A stretch of DNA of 64,000 nt. Origin: Mesorhizobium sp. Pch-S. GTDB taxonomy: Bacteria; Pseudomonadota; Alphaproteobacteria; Rhizobiales; Rhizobiaceae. Positions 37,319 through 45,776 of the stretch are shown here, in pieces. The DNA lies in contig NZ_CP029562.1 of assembly GCF_004136315.1 (NCBI RefSeq), forward strand, positions 1,178,001-1,242,000, given 5' to 3'. The notes beneath the pieces are model-generated. The model was not told the DNA's origin. It ran no database searches and worked only from the letters and a program-made list of their open reading frames with translations. Positions within the stretch are counted from its first letter, which is position 1, and each line of letters begins with the position of its first letter. The translations under genes were made by a program, and so were the position numbers.

Positions 37319-37506
37319 GTCGGCAGTCGGCAGTCGGCAGTCGGCAGTCGGCAGTCGGCAGTCGGCAGTCGGCAGTCGGCAGTCGGCAGTGAAGCCGATC
37401 GCATGTGTGGAACGGCGATCAAGGCGGTCACGGAACTGTCGTTCGTCGTTCGCACGCCAATCCCCAATCTTTATTCCCGACTGCCGACTGCCGACTGCCG
37501 ACTGCC
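37318..37506. repeat. Inverted pair of heptanucleotide repeat arrays
   Basis: (AGTCGGC)n, 10.4 copies, runs from 37318 to 37390, starting at the last base of the murA stop codon. The inverse unit (CCGACTG)n, 4.3 copies, is at 37477-37506, after an 86-bp spacer. The arms are complementary and can fold into a long stem. Copy number should vary by slippage. The DUF2948 gene follows 75 bp later. Confidence 0.9.
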
Positions 37507-37580
37507 TTCCCCGGTTGCGCCCGCTGAGAAGACCGCCTAACAGAAGGTTGGACAAAAACCTTCGCAGGTGCGGTATCCGC

Positions 37581-38015
37581 ATGGACGCTTTGAAGTTATT
37601 GGCGCTGGACGAGCAGGACCTGGGCATCATTTCGGCCCATGTCCAGGATGCCGTCATGAAGGTGGGCGACATAGAATATCTGCCGACCTGGAAGCGCTTC
37701 GTCATGCCGATGAACCGCTTTGCCTGGGAAGTGCGCTCCGGTTTCTTCCGCAAGCACAATGAGCGTCGGCAAAGCGTGCTGCATTTCGAGCGCGTGCTGG
37801 CGGTGAAGACCAGCGGCATCGCCCGCGAGAAATCGGAAGAGGTGCTGTCGCTGCTGGCCATCAGCTTCATCCCGATCGCGCCGCCCGCCGGCATCATCGA
37901 GCTGATCTTTGCCGGCAACGGCACCATCATGCTGGAAGTCGAATATGTCGAGGCGCGCCTCGCCGATCTCGGCGGCGCCTGGCAGGCCTCCTCGCGCCCG
38001 GTTCACAGGGGCTAA
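37581..38015 (+). CDS. DUF2948 family protein
   Basis: 144 residues. The pattern DALKLLALDEQDLGIISAHV, VMKVGDIEYLPTWKRFVMPM and FERVLAVKTSGI is that of DUF2948, an uncharacterised alphaproteobacterial family normally found beside hisD. The ATG at 37581 gives the family start; the in-frame extension upstream reads through the repeat array. The stop is 3 bp before hisD. Confidence 0.88.
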   Translation: MDALKLLALDEQDLGIISAHVQDAVMKVGDIEYLPTWKRFVMPMNRFAWEVRSGFFRKHNERRQSVLHFERVLAVKTSGIAREKSEEVLSLLAISFIPIAPPAGIIELIFAGNGTIMLEVEYVEARLADLGGAWQASSRPVHRG

Positions 38016-38018
38016 GCG

Positions 38019-39311
38019 ATGGCTGTCACATTGAATGCAGCCGATGCGGATTTCGAAGCCCGCTTCACCGCTTTCCTGGCGACCAAGCGTGAGGTTTCGG
38101 CCGACGTGGAAGCGGTGGTGCGCGACATCATCGCCCGCGTCCGCGCGGAAGGCGACGAGGCGCTGATCGACTACACGCAACGCTTCGACAAGGCCGATCT
38201 CGGCACGCTCGGCATTGCCGTTTCCCGCGCCGACATCGAGGCGGCCTATACGGTAGCCGACCGGGAGACGGTGGAAGCGCTGAAATTCGCCCGCGACCGC
38301 ATCCGCTCGCATCACCAGCGGCAAATGCCGAAGGACGATCGCTACACCGATCCGCTCGGTGTCGAACTGGGCTCGCGCTGGACGGCGGTCGAGGCAGTCG
38401 GGCTCTACGTGCCGGGCGGCACGGCAAGCTATCCGAGTTCGGTGCTGATGAACGCAGTGCCGGCCAAGGTGGCCGGCGTCGGGCGCATCGTCATGGTGGT
38501 CCCTGCGACTGGCGGCGTCATCAGCCCGCTGGTGCTGGTGGCGGCCGATCTCGCCGGCGTTTCGGAAATCTACCGCATCGGCGGCGCGCAGGCGGTGGCT
38601 GCCCTTGCCTATGGCACCGAGACGATCCGCCCGGTGGCCAAGATCGTCGGCCCCGGCAATGCCTATGTGGCCGCGGCCAAGCGCCAGGTGTTCGGCACGG
38701 TCGGCATCGACATGATCGCCGGCCCGTCGGAAGTGCTGGTGGTCGCCGATGGCAGCAACGATCCCGACTGGATCGCCGCGGACCTCCTGGCACAGGCCGA
38801 GCACGATGCCTCGGCGCAGTCGATCCTGATCACCGACGATGCCGCCTTCGCGACGGCCGTGGAAGCCGCCGTGCAGCGCCAGCTCGCTGCCTTGCCGCGC
38901 GGCGCGATCGCCGCCGAAAGCTGGCGCGACTTCGGCGCCGTCATCCTGGTGGACGAGCTTGAAGACGCGCTGCCGCTGGCCAACCGCATCGCGGCCGAAC
39001 ATGTCGAGCTGGCGCTCGACGAGCCGGAAGCGTTCCTGACCGGCCTTCGCAATGCCGGTTCGGTCTTCCTCGGCCGCCACACGCCGGAAGCGATCGGCGA
39101 CTATGTCGCCGGTTCCAACCACGTGCTGCCGACGGCGCGTTCGGCGCGCTTCTCGTCCGGGCTTTCGGTGCTCGACTTCGTCAAGCGCATGTCGGTGCTG
39201 AAGCTCGGACCCGAACAGCTGCGACAGCTGGCGCCGGCGGCGATCGCGCTCGCCAGGGCCGAAGGGCTCGACGCGCATGGCCGCTCCGTCTCGATCCGGC
39301 TGAACATGTAG
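38019..39311 (+). CDS. hisD: Histidinol dehydrogenase
   Basis: 430 residues. It carries out two NAD-dependent oxidations of L-histidinol to L-histidine, the last step of histidine synthesis. Motifs: GLYVPGGTASYPSSVLMNAV, the family signature with IGGAQAVAALAYGTETI, KIVGPGNAYVAAAKR, IDMIAGPSEVLVVAD, and AEHVELALDEPEAF with Zn ligands. Full length. It is coupled closely to DUF2948 upstream and UPF0262 downstream (6 bp). No other his gene is in the window. Confidence 0.97.
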   Translation: MAVTLNAADADFEARFTAFLATKREVSADVEAVVRDIIARVRAEGDEALIDYTQRFDKADLGTLGIAVSRADIEAAYTVADRETVEALKFARDRIRSHHQRQMPKDDRYTDPLGVELGSRWTAVEAVGLYVPGGTASYPSSVLMNAVPAKVAGVGRIVMVVPATGGVISPLVLVAADLAGVSEIYRIGGAQAVAALAYGTETIRPVAKIVGPGNAYVAAAKRQVFGTVGIDMIAGPSEVLVVADGSNDPDWIAADLLAQAEHDASAQSILITDDAAFATAVEAAVQRQLAALPRGAIAAESWRDFGAVILVDELEDALPLANRIAAEHVELALDEPEAFLTGLRNAGSVFLGRHTPEAIGDYVAGSNHVLPTARSARFSSGLSVLDFVKRMSVLKLGPEQLRQLAPAAIALARAEGLDAHGRSVSIRLNM

Positions 39312-39317
39312 GCGGAT

Positions 39318-39803
39318 ATGTCGGGAGCCGGGCCAAACAACGCAAGGCTGATCGACGTCGAACTCGACGAAACGATCGGCCGCTCGACGCCCGACGTGGA
39401 ACATGAGCGGGCGGTGGCCATCTTCGACCTGATCGAGGAAAACTCGTTCAGCCCGGTCAATGACGACGGCAGCGGTCCCTACAAGCTGAAGCTGTCGCTT
39501 GCCGAATCGCGGCTGGTCTTCGCCATCAGCCGCGAGGACGGCGCCGACGTCGTCACCCACATCCTGTCGCTGACGCCGTTCCGGCGCATCGTGAAGGACT
39601 ATTACCTGATCTGCGAAAGCTACTACGACGCCATCCGCTCCTCGACCCCGAGCCATATCGAAGCGATCGATATGGGCCGGCGCGGCCTGCACAATGAGGG
39701 CTCGCAGACGCTGATGGACCGGCTGGCCGGCAAGATCGAAATCGACTTCGACACGGCACGACGGCTGTTCACGCTGGTCTGCGTGCTGCACTGGCGCGGG
39801 TGA
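39318..39803 (+). CDS. UPF0262 family protein
   Basis: 161 residues that match the alphaproteobacterial UPF0262 family: [60 protein letters not shown] and [20 protein letters not shown]. Function unknown. It starts 6 bp after hisD. In several relatives a low-molecular-weight phosphatase gene follows it before infA (recalled); none is present here, only 204 bp of non-coding DNA. Confidence 0.9.
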   Translation: MSGAGPNNARLIDVELDETIGRSTPDVEHERAVAIFDLIEENSFSPVNDDGSGPYKLKLSLAESRLVFAISREDGADVVTHILSLTPFRRIVKDYYLICESYYDAIRSSTPSHIEAIDMGRRGLHNEGSQTLMDRLAGKIEIDFDTARRLFTLVCVLHWRG

Positions 39804-39921
39804 GAAAGAAAAACGCTGAACAAAAGTGTCGTTGGCTGTTTCATTCTGACATTTGCCCGCAGGTGTTGTATCGGAGGGTGAAAATGTCGGAATCGGACCA
39901 CAAAGTTCGAGCCGATTAAGC

Positions 39922-39950
39922 TTGTTCACAAAGCGGCGATAATCATATAG
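39922..39950 (+). promoter_or_regulatory. Putative promoter for infA
   Basis: TTGTTC (39922-39927) and ATATAG (39945-39950) with a 17-bp spacer, 58 bp before the infA ATG. The match is moderate. Confidence 0.4.
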
Positions 39951-40007
39951 GTTCCGCGCCAAATTCCGGCCGGCCTGCCGGAAATCCATACAAACCAAAG
40001 GTATCGA

Positions 40008-40226
40008 ATGCCGAAGGAAGAAGTCCTCGAGTTTCCGGGTGTGGTGACGGAATTGTTGCCCAATGCGATGTTCCGCGTGAAGCTCGAAAACGAACACGAA
40101 ATCATTGCCCATACGGCTGGGCGCATGCGCAAGAACCGCATCCGCGTTCTGACGGGTGACAAGGTTCTGGTCGAGATGACGCCTTACGACCTGACCAAGG
40201 GCCGCATCACCTATCGCTTCAAGTAA
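40008..40226 (+). CDS. infA: Translation initiation factor IF-1
   Basis: 72 residues forming a single S1/OB domain: [60 protein letters not shown] and TYRFK at the end. It binds the ribosomal A site during initiation. Normal length. An ATCGAATG context rather than a strong Shine-Dalgarno marks the start. maf follows after 23 bp and is probably co-transcribed. Confidence 0.97.
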
Positions 40227-40249
40227 ATTGTCGTAGCGGGCCAGATGCG

Positions 40250-40879
40250 ATGAGCACCATGCACAAGCTCGTGCTTGCCTCGGGATCGCCCCGCCGGATC
40301 GAGCTCCTGCAGCAGGCTGGCATCGAGCCCGACCGCATCCTGCCCGCCGATATCGACGAGACGCCGCAGCGTGCCGAGCATCCTCGCTCGCTCGCCAAGC
40401 GCCTGTGCCGCGAGAAGGCCGAGAAGGCCTTTGCCTCCATGCAAGGCGACGCCGAGGGCGAACGCGGCTATGTGCTGGCGGCAGACACGGTGGTCGCGGT
40501 CGGCCGGCGCATCCTGCCGAAAGCGGAGACCAGCGACGACGCTGCCTTCTGCCTGCAATTGCTGTCGGGCCGGTCGCACCGTGTCTATACCGGTGTGTGC
40601 CTGATCACGCCGGACGGCAAGCAGCGGCAGCGGCTGGTGGAAACGCGCGTGCGCTTCAAGCGCCTGCCCCGCACCGAAATCGACCGCTATGTCGCTTCCG
40701 GCGAATGGCGCGGCAAGGCCGGTGGCTATGGCGTGCAGGGGTTGGCCGGCGCCTTCGTCGTCAAGATGTCCGGCTCCTATTCCAACATCGTCGGCCTGCC
40801 GCTCTACGAGACCACCGCGCTTCTGGCCGGCGAAGGTTTCGACATCCATCGCGGCTGGCCGGAACGCGGACTGTCCTAG
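40250..40879 (+). CDS. maf: Maf-family nucleotide pyrophosphatase
   Basis: 209 residues. Maf signature [19 protein letters not shown] at the start, DIDETP around 36, [12 protein letters not shown], the catalytic-site [15 protein letters not shown] and [12 protein letters not shown]. It hydrolyses non-canonical nucleoside triphosphates (dTTP/UTP or m7GTP class; which one is not decided here). A second ATG at 40259 is possible. The stop codon TAG is also the first base set of the palindromic repeat downstream. Confidence 0.93.
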   Translation: MSTMHKLVLASGSPRRIELLQQAGIEPDRILPADIDETPQRAEHPRSLAKRLCREKAEKAFASMQGDAEGERGYVLAADTVVAVGRRILPKAETSDDAAFCLQLLSGRSHRVYTGVCLITPDGKQRQRLVETRVRFKRLPRTEIDRYVASGEWRGKAGGYGVQGLAGAFVVKMSGSYSNIVGLPLYETTALLAGEGFDIHRGWPERGLS

Positions 40880-40980
40880 AGCGTTTCCGTCTTTCACGGA
40901 AACGCAGAAACGCTCTAAGCTTTTGTTTTACCGCATTTTTGTAACGCCAAGTGATCCCACTTGGCTACAAAATGCTCTAG
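40877..40980. repeat. Rhizobial palindromic intergenic repeat
   Basis: TAGAGCGTTTC (40877-40887) and GAAACGCTCTA (40907-40917) are inverted, with an inner alternative stem GCGTTTCCGT/ACGGAAACGC. A second module follows: GCATTTTTGTA, GCCAAGTG/CACTTGGC (40946-40965) and TACAAAATGC, ending CTCTAG. Such TAGAGCGTTTC elements are common between genes in Mesorhizobium (recalled). It may also end maf transcription. Confidence 0.8.
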
Positions 40981-41065
40981 ATCATTATTCCGACGGGAGG
41001 TCTGCGAAGGCGCAGATGTCCTCGGATATGGGTCGGGCAGGAACCGCGCCACAGCGAGAGAAACC

Positions 41066-41296
41066 ATGGCAAGCAATGACAGCACCGTGACGCCGCTGCG
41101 TCCAAAACGGCCCTGCCCCGAATGCGGACGGCCCTCGGCGCGCGACACCTATCCGTTCTGCTCGACACGCTGCAAGGACATCGACCTCAACCGCTGGCTG
41201 AAGGGCGTCTATGTCATCCCTGGCGACGACGGCGAGGCGGAAGACGCGCTGCCGGGCAACGCGCCAGGCAAGGCGCCGGACGACGCGCAGGACTGA
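41066..41296 (+). CDS. yacG: DNA gyrase inhibitor YacG (zinc finger)
   Basis: 76 residues. Four zinc ligands C17, C20 (CPECG), C32 and C36 (FCSTRC), then [17 protein letters not shown], the YacG signature. In E. coli YacG binds GyrB and blocks DNA binding. The ATG at 41066 after GAGAGAAACC was chosen because the family has a short N-terminus. Last gene of the murA-to-yacG series, before tRNA-Phe. Confidence 0.93.
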   Translation: MASNDSTVTPLRPKRPCPECGRPSARDTYPFCSTRCKDIDLNRWLKGVYVIPGDDGEAEDALPGNAPGKAPDDAQD

Positions 41297-41518
41297 TCAC
41301 ACCTGCCCGCAACACTGGTGCAAAGACCGGCAAGGCGCCGATTTTTAAGGCGTTTTCGGCTAACGATTGTTTTCCCGGCGAAATCGACACGGCGGTGCTG
41401 GACAGGCGGGAATCTCATGCTATAACCCCGCTCGCTTTCGGGCTTTGGCCCGGCGAGCAGGCAAGGTCCGGATTTTGAATTCCAATCGTGAATTACAGAT
41501 CAAGGCTCTCGTCAGGAT

Positions 41519-41594
41519 GCCCAAGTAGCTCAGTTGGTAGAGCATGCGACTGAAAATCGCAGTGTCGGTGGTTCGATTCCGCCCTTGGGCACCA
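41519..41594 (+). tRNA. tRNA-Phe (GAA anticodon)
   Basis: Acceptor GCCCAAG/CTTGGGC, D-arm AGCTCAGTTGGTAGAGC, anticodon stem TGCGA/TCGCA with loop CTGAAAA (anticodon GAA), variable loop, T-arm GGTTCGATTCC. Discriminator A and encoded CCA. 76 nt. Confidence 0.97.
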
Positions 41595-41604
41595 TTCTTT
41601 TATC

Positions 41605-41986
41605 TCACGCCAATTCGCTTCGCTCACGGCTCCGATGGGGCGGCCTGACGGCCGACGGACGGTCGTCCTTGCGAACCACAGGGTTCGATGCCAGTTCTGC
41701 TTCGGCGGGCGACCTTCCTCACCCAATTCGCTTCGCTCACGGCTCTGATGGGGCGGCCTGACGGCCGACGGACGGTCGTCCTTGCGAACCGACTGGGTTC
41801 GATGCCAGTTCTGCTTCGGCGGACGACCCTCCTCACGCCAATTCGCTTCGCTCACGGCTCCGATGGGGCGGCCTGACGGTCGACGGACGGTCGTCCTTGC
41901 GAACCATAGGGTTCGATGCCAGTTCTGCTTCGGCGGGCGACCCTCCTCACGCCAATTCGCTTCGCTCACGGCTCCGATGGGGCGGC
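41605..41986. repeat. 114-bp tandem repeat array next to tRNA-Phe
   Basis: CAATTCGCTTCGCTCACGGC recurs at 41611, 41724, 41839 and 41953 (periods 113, 115, 114), giving about 3.3 units. Each unit also holds GACGGACGGTCGTCC, a palindromic core, and GGGTTCGATGCC, which resembles a tRNA T-arm. Because the period is a multiple of 3, long false open frames cross the array. It begins 10 bp after the tRNA CCA. Confidence 0.9.
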
Positions 41987-42328
41987 GTCTATACTCCGAG
42001 CGTGCCGGTCGTTCCGAAAATTGAGATCAAAAAAGCGCCGCCCGGGAGAACCAGAGGCAGCGCGAGTCATCACAGGTTGGGTGCCCTGTGCAACGGTCGA
42101 CGGCCGAAAATCGGGAAAATGGCGGCCGGCGCAAGGGATGCAATTGCGGCTGCGCCGGCCTAACGCCGGTTAGGCTCCCAGCGCCATCGGCGACGCTAGC
42201 GAAGACAATTAGCCAGCACATCTTCCATATGGGGTAGAGGATAGTCTCGCTCGACCGGATTTGCCGCCAGGTTCCCCAATGGCGCTCCGGTTCATTGACG
42301 CTTTCACCATCGCGGATAAACTGCCGCC
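41987..42328. other. Non-coding stretch, nothing recognised
   Basis: About 340 bp between the tandem repeat array and the small membrane protein gene. It holds a few GC-rich inverted repeats (for example GCCGGCGCA...TGCGCCGGC at 42125-42161), but I see no gene, tRNA or clear promoter. Confidence 0.5.
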
Positions 42329-42538
42329 ATGTGGCGCAACCTGCCTCCGCTGCGGAAGGGTGACGCAAGGGCGATGCTCATCGCTTTTGCCCTTGGCACC
42401 GGCGTGGTCGGCGTCATGATCTATTTCGCGACAGACCTGCAATCGGTCCAGGCAAAGGTCAACCACGGCTTCGGAACGGGATGGGACTGCGTGCGCATGG
42501 ATCACGGCGACCCAATCTGCACGAAATCGAGGCCCTGA
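42329..42538 (+). CDS. Small single-pass membrane hypothetical protein
   Basis: 69 residues. One hydrophobic segment (AMLIAFALGTGVVGVMIYFA, about 15-34) precedes a short domain with two Cys (GWDCVRMDHGDPICTKSRP). The GFGxxWDC...GDPxC ending looks like other small rhizobial membrane proteins I recall, but no function is known. The Cys-containing part is probably periplasmic and could form a disulfide. Coding status is moderately certain. Confidence 0.55.
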   Translation: MWRNLPPLRKGDARAMLIAFALGTGVVGVMIYFATDLQSVQAKVNHGFGTGWDCVRMDHGDPICTKSRP

Positions 42539-42619
42539 CGCGGCTACCTGTTCACTTGCCGAACCAGATGCCGGCACCCGGGCGATTGCGACAACCAGAA
42601 CGCAGCGCGCAAACAATCG

Positions 42620-42919
42620 CTAGATGGAGCCGGCTTCCTTCCGGATCAGGCCCGCGACGACCTGCTCCGCCTCCTGCAGGAATGAACGCAGCTGGCCAGC
42701 GCTGGTGGTCTCGGCATGAGCCTGCATATCCAGAATATCGAGATAGAGCTCGACGGTGCGCTCATAGAGATGCGGGACTGTCTGCGATGGACGCGCCCTG
42801 CCCAGCGCATTGGCGTATTTCTCCGAGCCGAGGAAATGCCCCGGCTTTTTGCCGTCATGCAATTCCGGACACAGGATCGCTACGCGTTTCTGCTGCTCCG
42901 GCACGGTCAAATCAGACAT
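42620..42919 (-). CDS. Hypothetical protein
   Basis: 99 residues, mostly helical and soluble: MSDLTVPEQQKRVAILCPEL, HFLGSEKYANALGRARPSQT, YERTVELYLDILDMQAHAET and a terminal helix. No family recognised. The start at 42919 was preferred over an upstream in-frame extension to 43021 that has atypical composition. It stands alone between a membrane protein gene and the AraC gene. Confidence 0.55.
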   Translation of the reverse strand: MSDLTVPEQQKRVAILCPELHDGKKPGHFLGSEKYANALGRARPSQTVPHLYERTVELYLDILDMQAHAETTSAGQLRSFLQEAEQVVAGLIRKEAGSI

Positions 42920-43130
42920 CTCGATCACCCCAGCGCGGCCGCTGGCCCTAACGATGCAGTTGTTCAATCCGACGCCAAAACGGCATTCGCATCCAAAACC
43001 GGATGAATCGGACCTGCACACAATAGCCGGGGCACACTGACATCATTCTGTCAGGAGCTTGGCGCGTATCGCCGATGGTTTTGCTGACGGCCTTGCCTTT
43101 GGCAGCCGAATGGCTTCGTGGACTGGCGGC

Positions 43131-43949
43131 TTACGGCCTGCGGACACCAGGGTGAAGAAACCGTGCCTGGCCAGGGGTGATGCCAAAGAACGCGCGAAAC
43201 GCCGCGCCGAAGGCCGGGATGCTTTCAAAGCCGGCGATGGAGGCCGCCTTCGCCGGCTGCACCCCCATCGTCAATGCACTCAAGGCCTCGGTCAGACGCG
43301 CCTGCTGTCGCCATTGCCGGAAGCTCAACCCCGTCTCGGCCCGGAACAGGCGGGCCAGCGTCCGGCTCGAGGCATTTGCCACCTCCGCCCACGCCTCCAG
43401 GCTCCTCTGGTCGCCGGGCCGCTGGCGGAGCAGCATAACCACCCGGTGCAGACGGGGGTCCCGAGGCAGGGGCAGGCCGAGTGGCAGCGGCGTCGATCGT
43501 GCGATTTCGTCAAGGGCGAGTTCCGCCAGGTGATGACCTCTGCCATGCAGCTGCCATTCCACGGGTTCGGCGCAGGCTGCAACGATGACTTCGCGCAGCA
43601 GGCCGGAGACGGCAATGACCTTCGGCTCCACGCCGACCCGCATGGCGGCATCTTCCCGCAGGAACAATTCCCGCATTGCCACGGGCCCGTCCAGGCTCAC
43701 CGCGTGTTGCGCACCCGCAGGCAGGAACAACGCCGTCGTTGGCGGCACCACATAATGCGCAAGCTGGGTTTCCACGCGCATCACGCCGGAGATGGCATAG
43801 AGCAGCTGAGCCCTCGGATGCTCGTGGAACCCCGACGACAGGCCTGACGGATAATCGCAGGCAAAGCCCACGACAGGCCGCGGGGCGGTCTCGAACGGCA
43901 GGATCGCAGCTTGTCTTGTTGGCGACAGAAATTGGCCGGTCGTCTCCAT
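43131..43949 (-). CDS. AraC-family regulator with cupin sensor domain
   Basis: 272 residues. The N-terminal AraC-type cupin domain (FHEHPRAQLLYAISGVMRVE, PPTTALFLPAGAQHAVSL) is followed by a C-terminal double HTH (LEAWAEVANASSRTLARLFR, SIAGFESIPAFGAAFRAFFG then ITPGQAR). It is divergent from a single-domain cupin gene across 58 bp and probably controls it. The ligand is unknown. Confidence 0.9.
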   Translation of the reverse strand: METTGQFLSPTRQAAILPFETAPRPVVGFACDYPSGLSSGFHEHPRAQLLYAISGVMRVETQLAHYVVPPTTALFLPAGAQHAVSLDGPVAMRELFLREDAAMRVGVEPKVIAVSGLLREVIVAACAEPVEWQLHGRGHHLAELALDEIARSTPLPLGLPLPRDPRLHRVVMLLRQRPGDQRSLEAWAEVANASSRTLARLFRAETGLSFRQWRQQARLTEALSALTMGVQPAKAASIAGFESIPAFGAAFRAFFGITPGQARFLHPGVRRP

Positions 43950-44007
43950 CCGGCTAGCCTAAGCTAAGCGCAGGTTCTTTCAAGATTTTCCCAGGAGGGA
44001 AACGACC

Positions 44008-44427
44008 ATGAGCACGGGGCTTTTCCAGACGATCGGATATGTCAAAGCGCACCAGCTGGTCGATGGTCCGATCACGCCAGGCCAGAACAGGAAAAAAGCG
44101 CTCGAGGCCGGCAATCTCTGGGTCGGCCAATGCCATGTCACAGCACTCGATGCACCCAGCCAGTGGCATCACCACGAAGAATTCGACAGCGGGATGTACA
44201 TGCTGTCAGGTCGCATCCGGGTGGATTTCGGCGCGAATGGCGAGCAATCTTTCGAGATCGGCAAGGGCGATTACGCCTATTTCCCCCGCCGGGCGATCCA
44301 TCGCTGCCAGATCATCGAGGGCGGCAACGACGTTCACTATGTCTTCGTTCGCGTCGGCGCAGGCGAGACCGTGGTGAACGTCGATGGCCCGGGAACGTTT
44401 GCCCCTCAGCGGACGCACGCCACCTGA
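44008..44427 (+). CDS. Single-domain cupin protein
   Basis: 139 residues. Cupin metal motifs: the first as WHHHEEFDSGMYMLSGRIR, with H54-H56 and a Glu, and the second as FPRRAIHRCQIIEGGNDVHY with His. A Fe/Mn-type metal and a small-molecule substrate or sensor role are likely, but no reaction can be named. CCAGGAGG lies upstream of the ATG. The divergent AraC-type gene also has a cupin domain, so both may respond to the same ligand. LhgO, downstream, faces it. Confidence 0.8.
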   Translation: MSTGLFQTIGYVKAHQLVDGPITPGQNRKKALEAGNLWVGQCHVTALDAPSQWHHHEEFDSGMYMLSGRIRVDFGANGEQSFEIGKGDYAYFPRRAIHRCQIIEGGNDVHYVFVRVGAGETVVNVDGPGTFAPQRTHAT

Positions 44428-44452
44428 TGGCCATCCGGTACCGCCGACGACA

Positions 44453-45658
44453 TCACCGCGACCCCTCCAGCTTTTCCGCGACGGTGTCGACGATGTGCGC
44501 GCCGATCGGCAAAGCGGCGGTTGCGGCCGGGGAAGGCGCGTTGCAGACATGGGTGGTCCTTGGCGTCTGCACGATGAGGAAGTCATGGATCAGTGTGCCG
44601 TCGGCTTTCACAGCCTGGGCACGGATGCCGCTCGGATGCGGTTCGAGATCTTCAAGCGTGAGCGAGGGACAATATTTCTGGCAGAGCGCCAGATAGCGGC
44701 GGCGGGAAAAAGCGCTGTGGAGTTCATCGACGGCGGATGCCCGATTGTTCCATATCGTGCGCCAGAAGCCGGGAAACGTCGCCAGGTCGATCGAATCCAC
44801 GACATTCAGGCTCAGGCGGCCATAGCCTTCGCGGGCGAACGACAGGGCGGCATTCGGCCCTACGGTGACATAACCTCCAATCATCCGGGTCAGGTGCACG
44901 CCGAGAAAAGGCAGCGCCGGATCGGGAACGGGATAGATCAGGTGGCGGATGATGGCATTGCGTTCGGAGCGCAGCCGGAAGTAGTCGCCACGGAACGGCA
45001 CGATCCGGAAATCGATGTCGAGTCCGGCCAGTCGAGCCATGCGGTCGGACTGGACGCCCGCGCAGGTGATCACGGAGCGCGCATGCAAGGTGCCGCCATC
45101 GGTGTGTATCTCGACCTCACCGGGATGTTCCTTGAAGCCCGTGCAGACGGCGCCGAAGCGGATCTCTCCGCCGGCAGTGATGAACCGGCTGGCCATGCCG
45201 CGACAGACCGCTCCGTAGTCGACGATGCCGGTCTCGCGGAACAGCAGTGCGCCCAGTCCGGTAATATCGGGTTCCCGCTCGGCCAGTTGCTCGCCGTCCA
45301 GCCGGATGGGCTCAAGGCCATTGGCGCGCGCTCGTGTTTCCAGATCGCCGAGCCGGGCGAGTTCCGGGCTGGACGTGGCAACGATAAGCTTCCCGCACTG
45401 CTCGTAGGGAATGGAGTTCTCGCGACAGAAGGCCATGGTCCGCGCGCTGCCCTCGCGGCAGAACCTCGCCTTGAGCGACCCCGGCGCGTAATAGACCCCG
45501 GCGTGGATCACGCCGCTGTTGCGGCCGGTCTGGTGAAGGGCGGGCGCACTCTCCTTTTCCAGCAGGACAATCGAGGCATGCTGGAACCGTTGCTGCAATT
45601 GCATCGCCGTCGAAAGGCCAACGATGCCGGCACCGATGATGCAAAAATCGAAGATCAC
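44453..45658 (-). CDS. lhgO: L-2-hydroxyglutarate oxidase
   Basis: 401 residues of the DAO/LhgO family of FAD enzymes. The FAD motif is FCIIGAGIVGLSTAMQLQQR and the family signature is HQTGRNSGVIHAGVYYAPGS with LKARFCREG. It would oxidise L-2-hydroxyglutarate to 2-oxoglutarate with electrons going to the quinone pool. The GTG at 45658 (VIFDFCIIGAG) is taken as start because it places the FAD motif at the N-terminus, although the ribosome site is weak; much longer in-frame readings upstream overlap the divergent MocR gene. Confidence 0.9.
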   Translation of the reverse strand: MIFDFCIIGAGIVGLSTAMQLQQRFQHASIVLLEKESAPALHQTGRNSGVIHAGVYYAPGSLKARFCREGSARTMAFCRENSIPYEQCGKLIVATSSPELARLGDLETRARANGLEPIRLDGEQLAEREPDITGLGALLFRETGIVDYGAVCRGMASRFITAGGEIRFGAVCTGFKEHPGEVEIHTDGGTLHARSVITCAGVQSDRMARLAGLDIDFRIVPFRGDYFRLRSERNAIIRHLIYPVPDPALPFLGVHLTRMIGGYVTVGPNAALSFAREGYGRLSLNVVDSIDLATFPGFWRTIWNNRASAVDELHSAFSRRRYLALCQKYCPSLTLEDLEPHPSGIRAQAVKADGTLIHDFLIVQTPRTTHVCNAPSPAATAALPIGAHIVDTVAEKLEGSR

Positions 45659-45776
45659 GATCGTTCCGTTGATTTGAGCTGCTGCTGCCCGCCATAGACC
45701 ATTACGCAGCGAAAGAACGATGGTAAGGTCCAGTTTATCACCGCCTGGGAACCAGCGGGATAGCTGGGCAGGTGGC

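Noticed and set aside
37318..37506. Possible CRISPR or iteron-type origin
   Set aside because: Seven-bp units in pure tandem with no spacers and no replication gene nearby.
37596..40112. A minus-strand open frame of 838 residues over DUF2948, hisD and infA
   Set aside because: Antisense shadow of conserved genes; composition rich in His/Arg/Asp as expected for reverse frames.
41493..41969. Minus-strand frame with 38-residue repeats across the tandem array
   Set aside because: The 114-bp period is a multiple of three, so the frame stays open by chance; no start signal or family match.
41605..41986. Possible CRISPR array
   Set aside because: Units are ~114 bp with no short repeat-spacer alternation and no cas genes; a tandem repeat instead.
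41519..41986. Integrated element at tRNA-Phe
   Set aside because: No integrase, no duplicated tRNA 3' end and no transfer genes in the next 20 kb.
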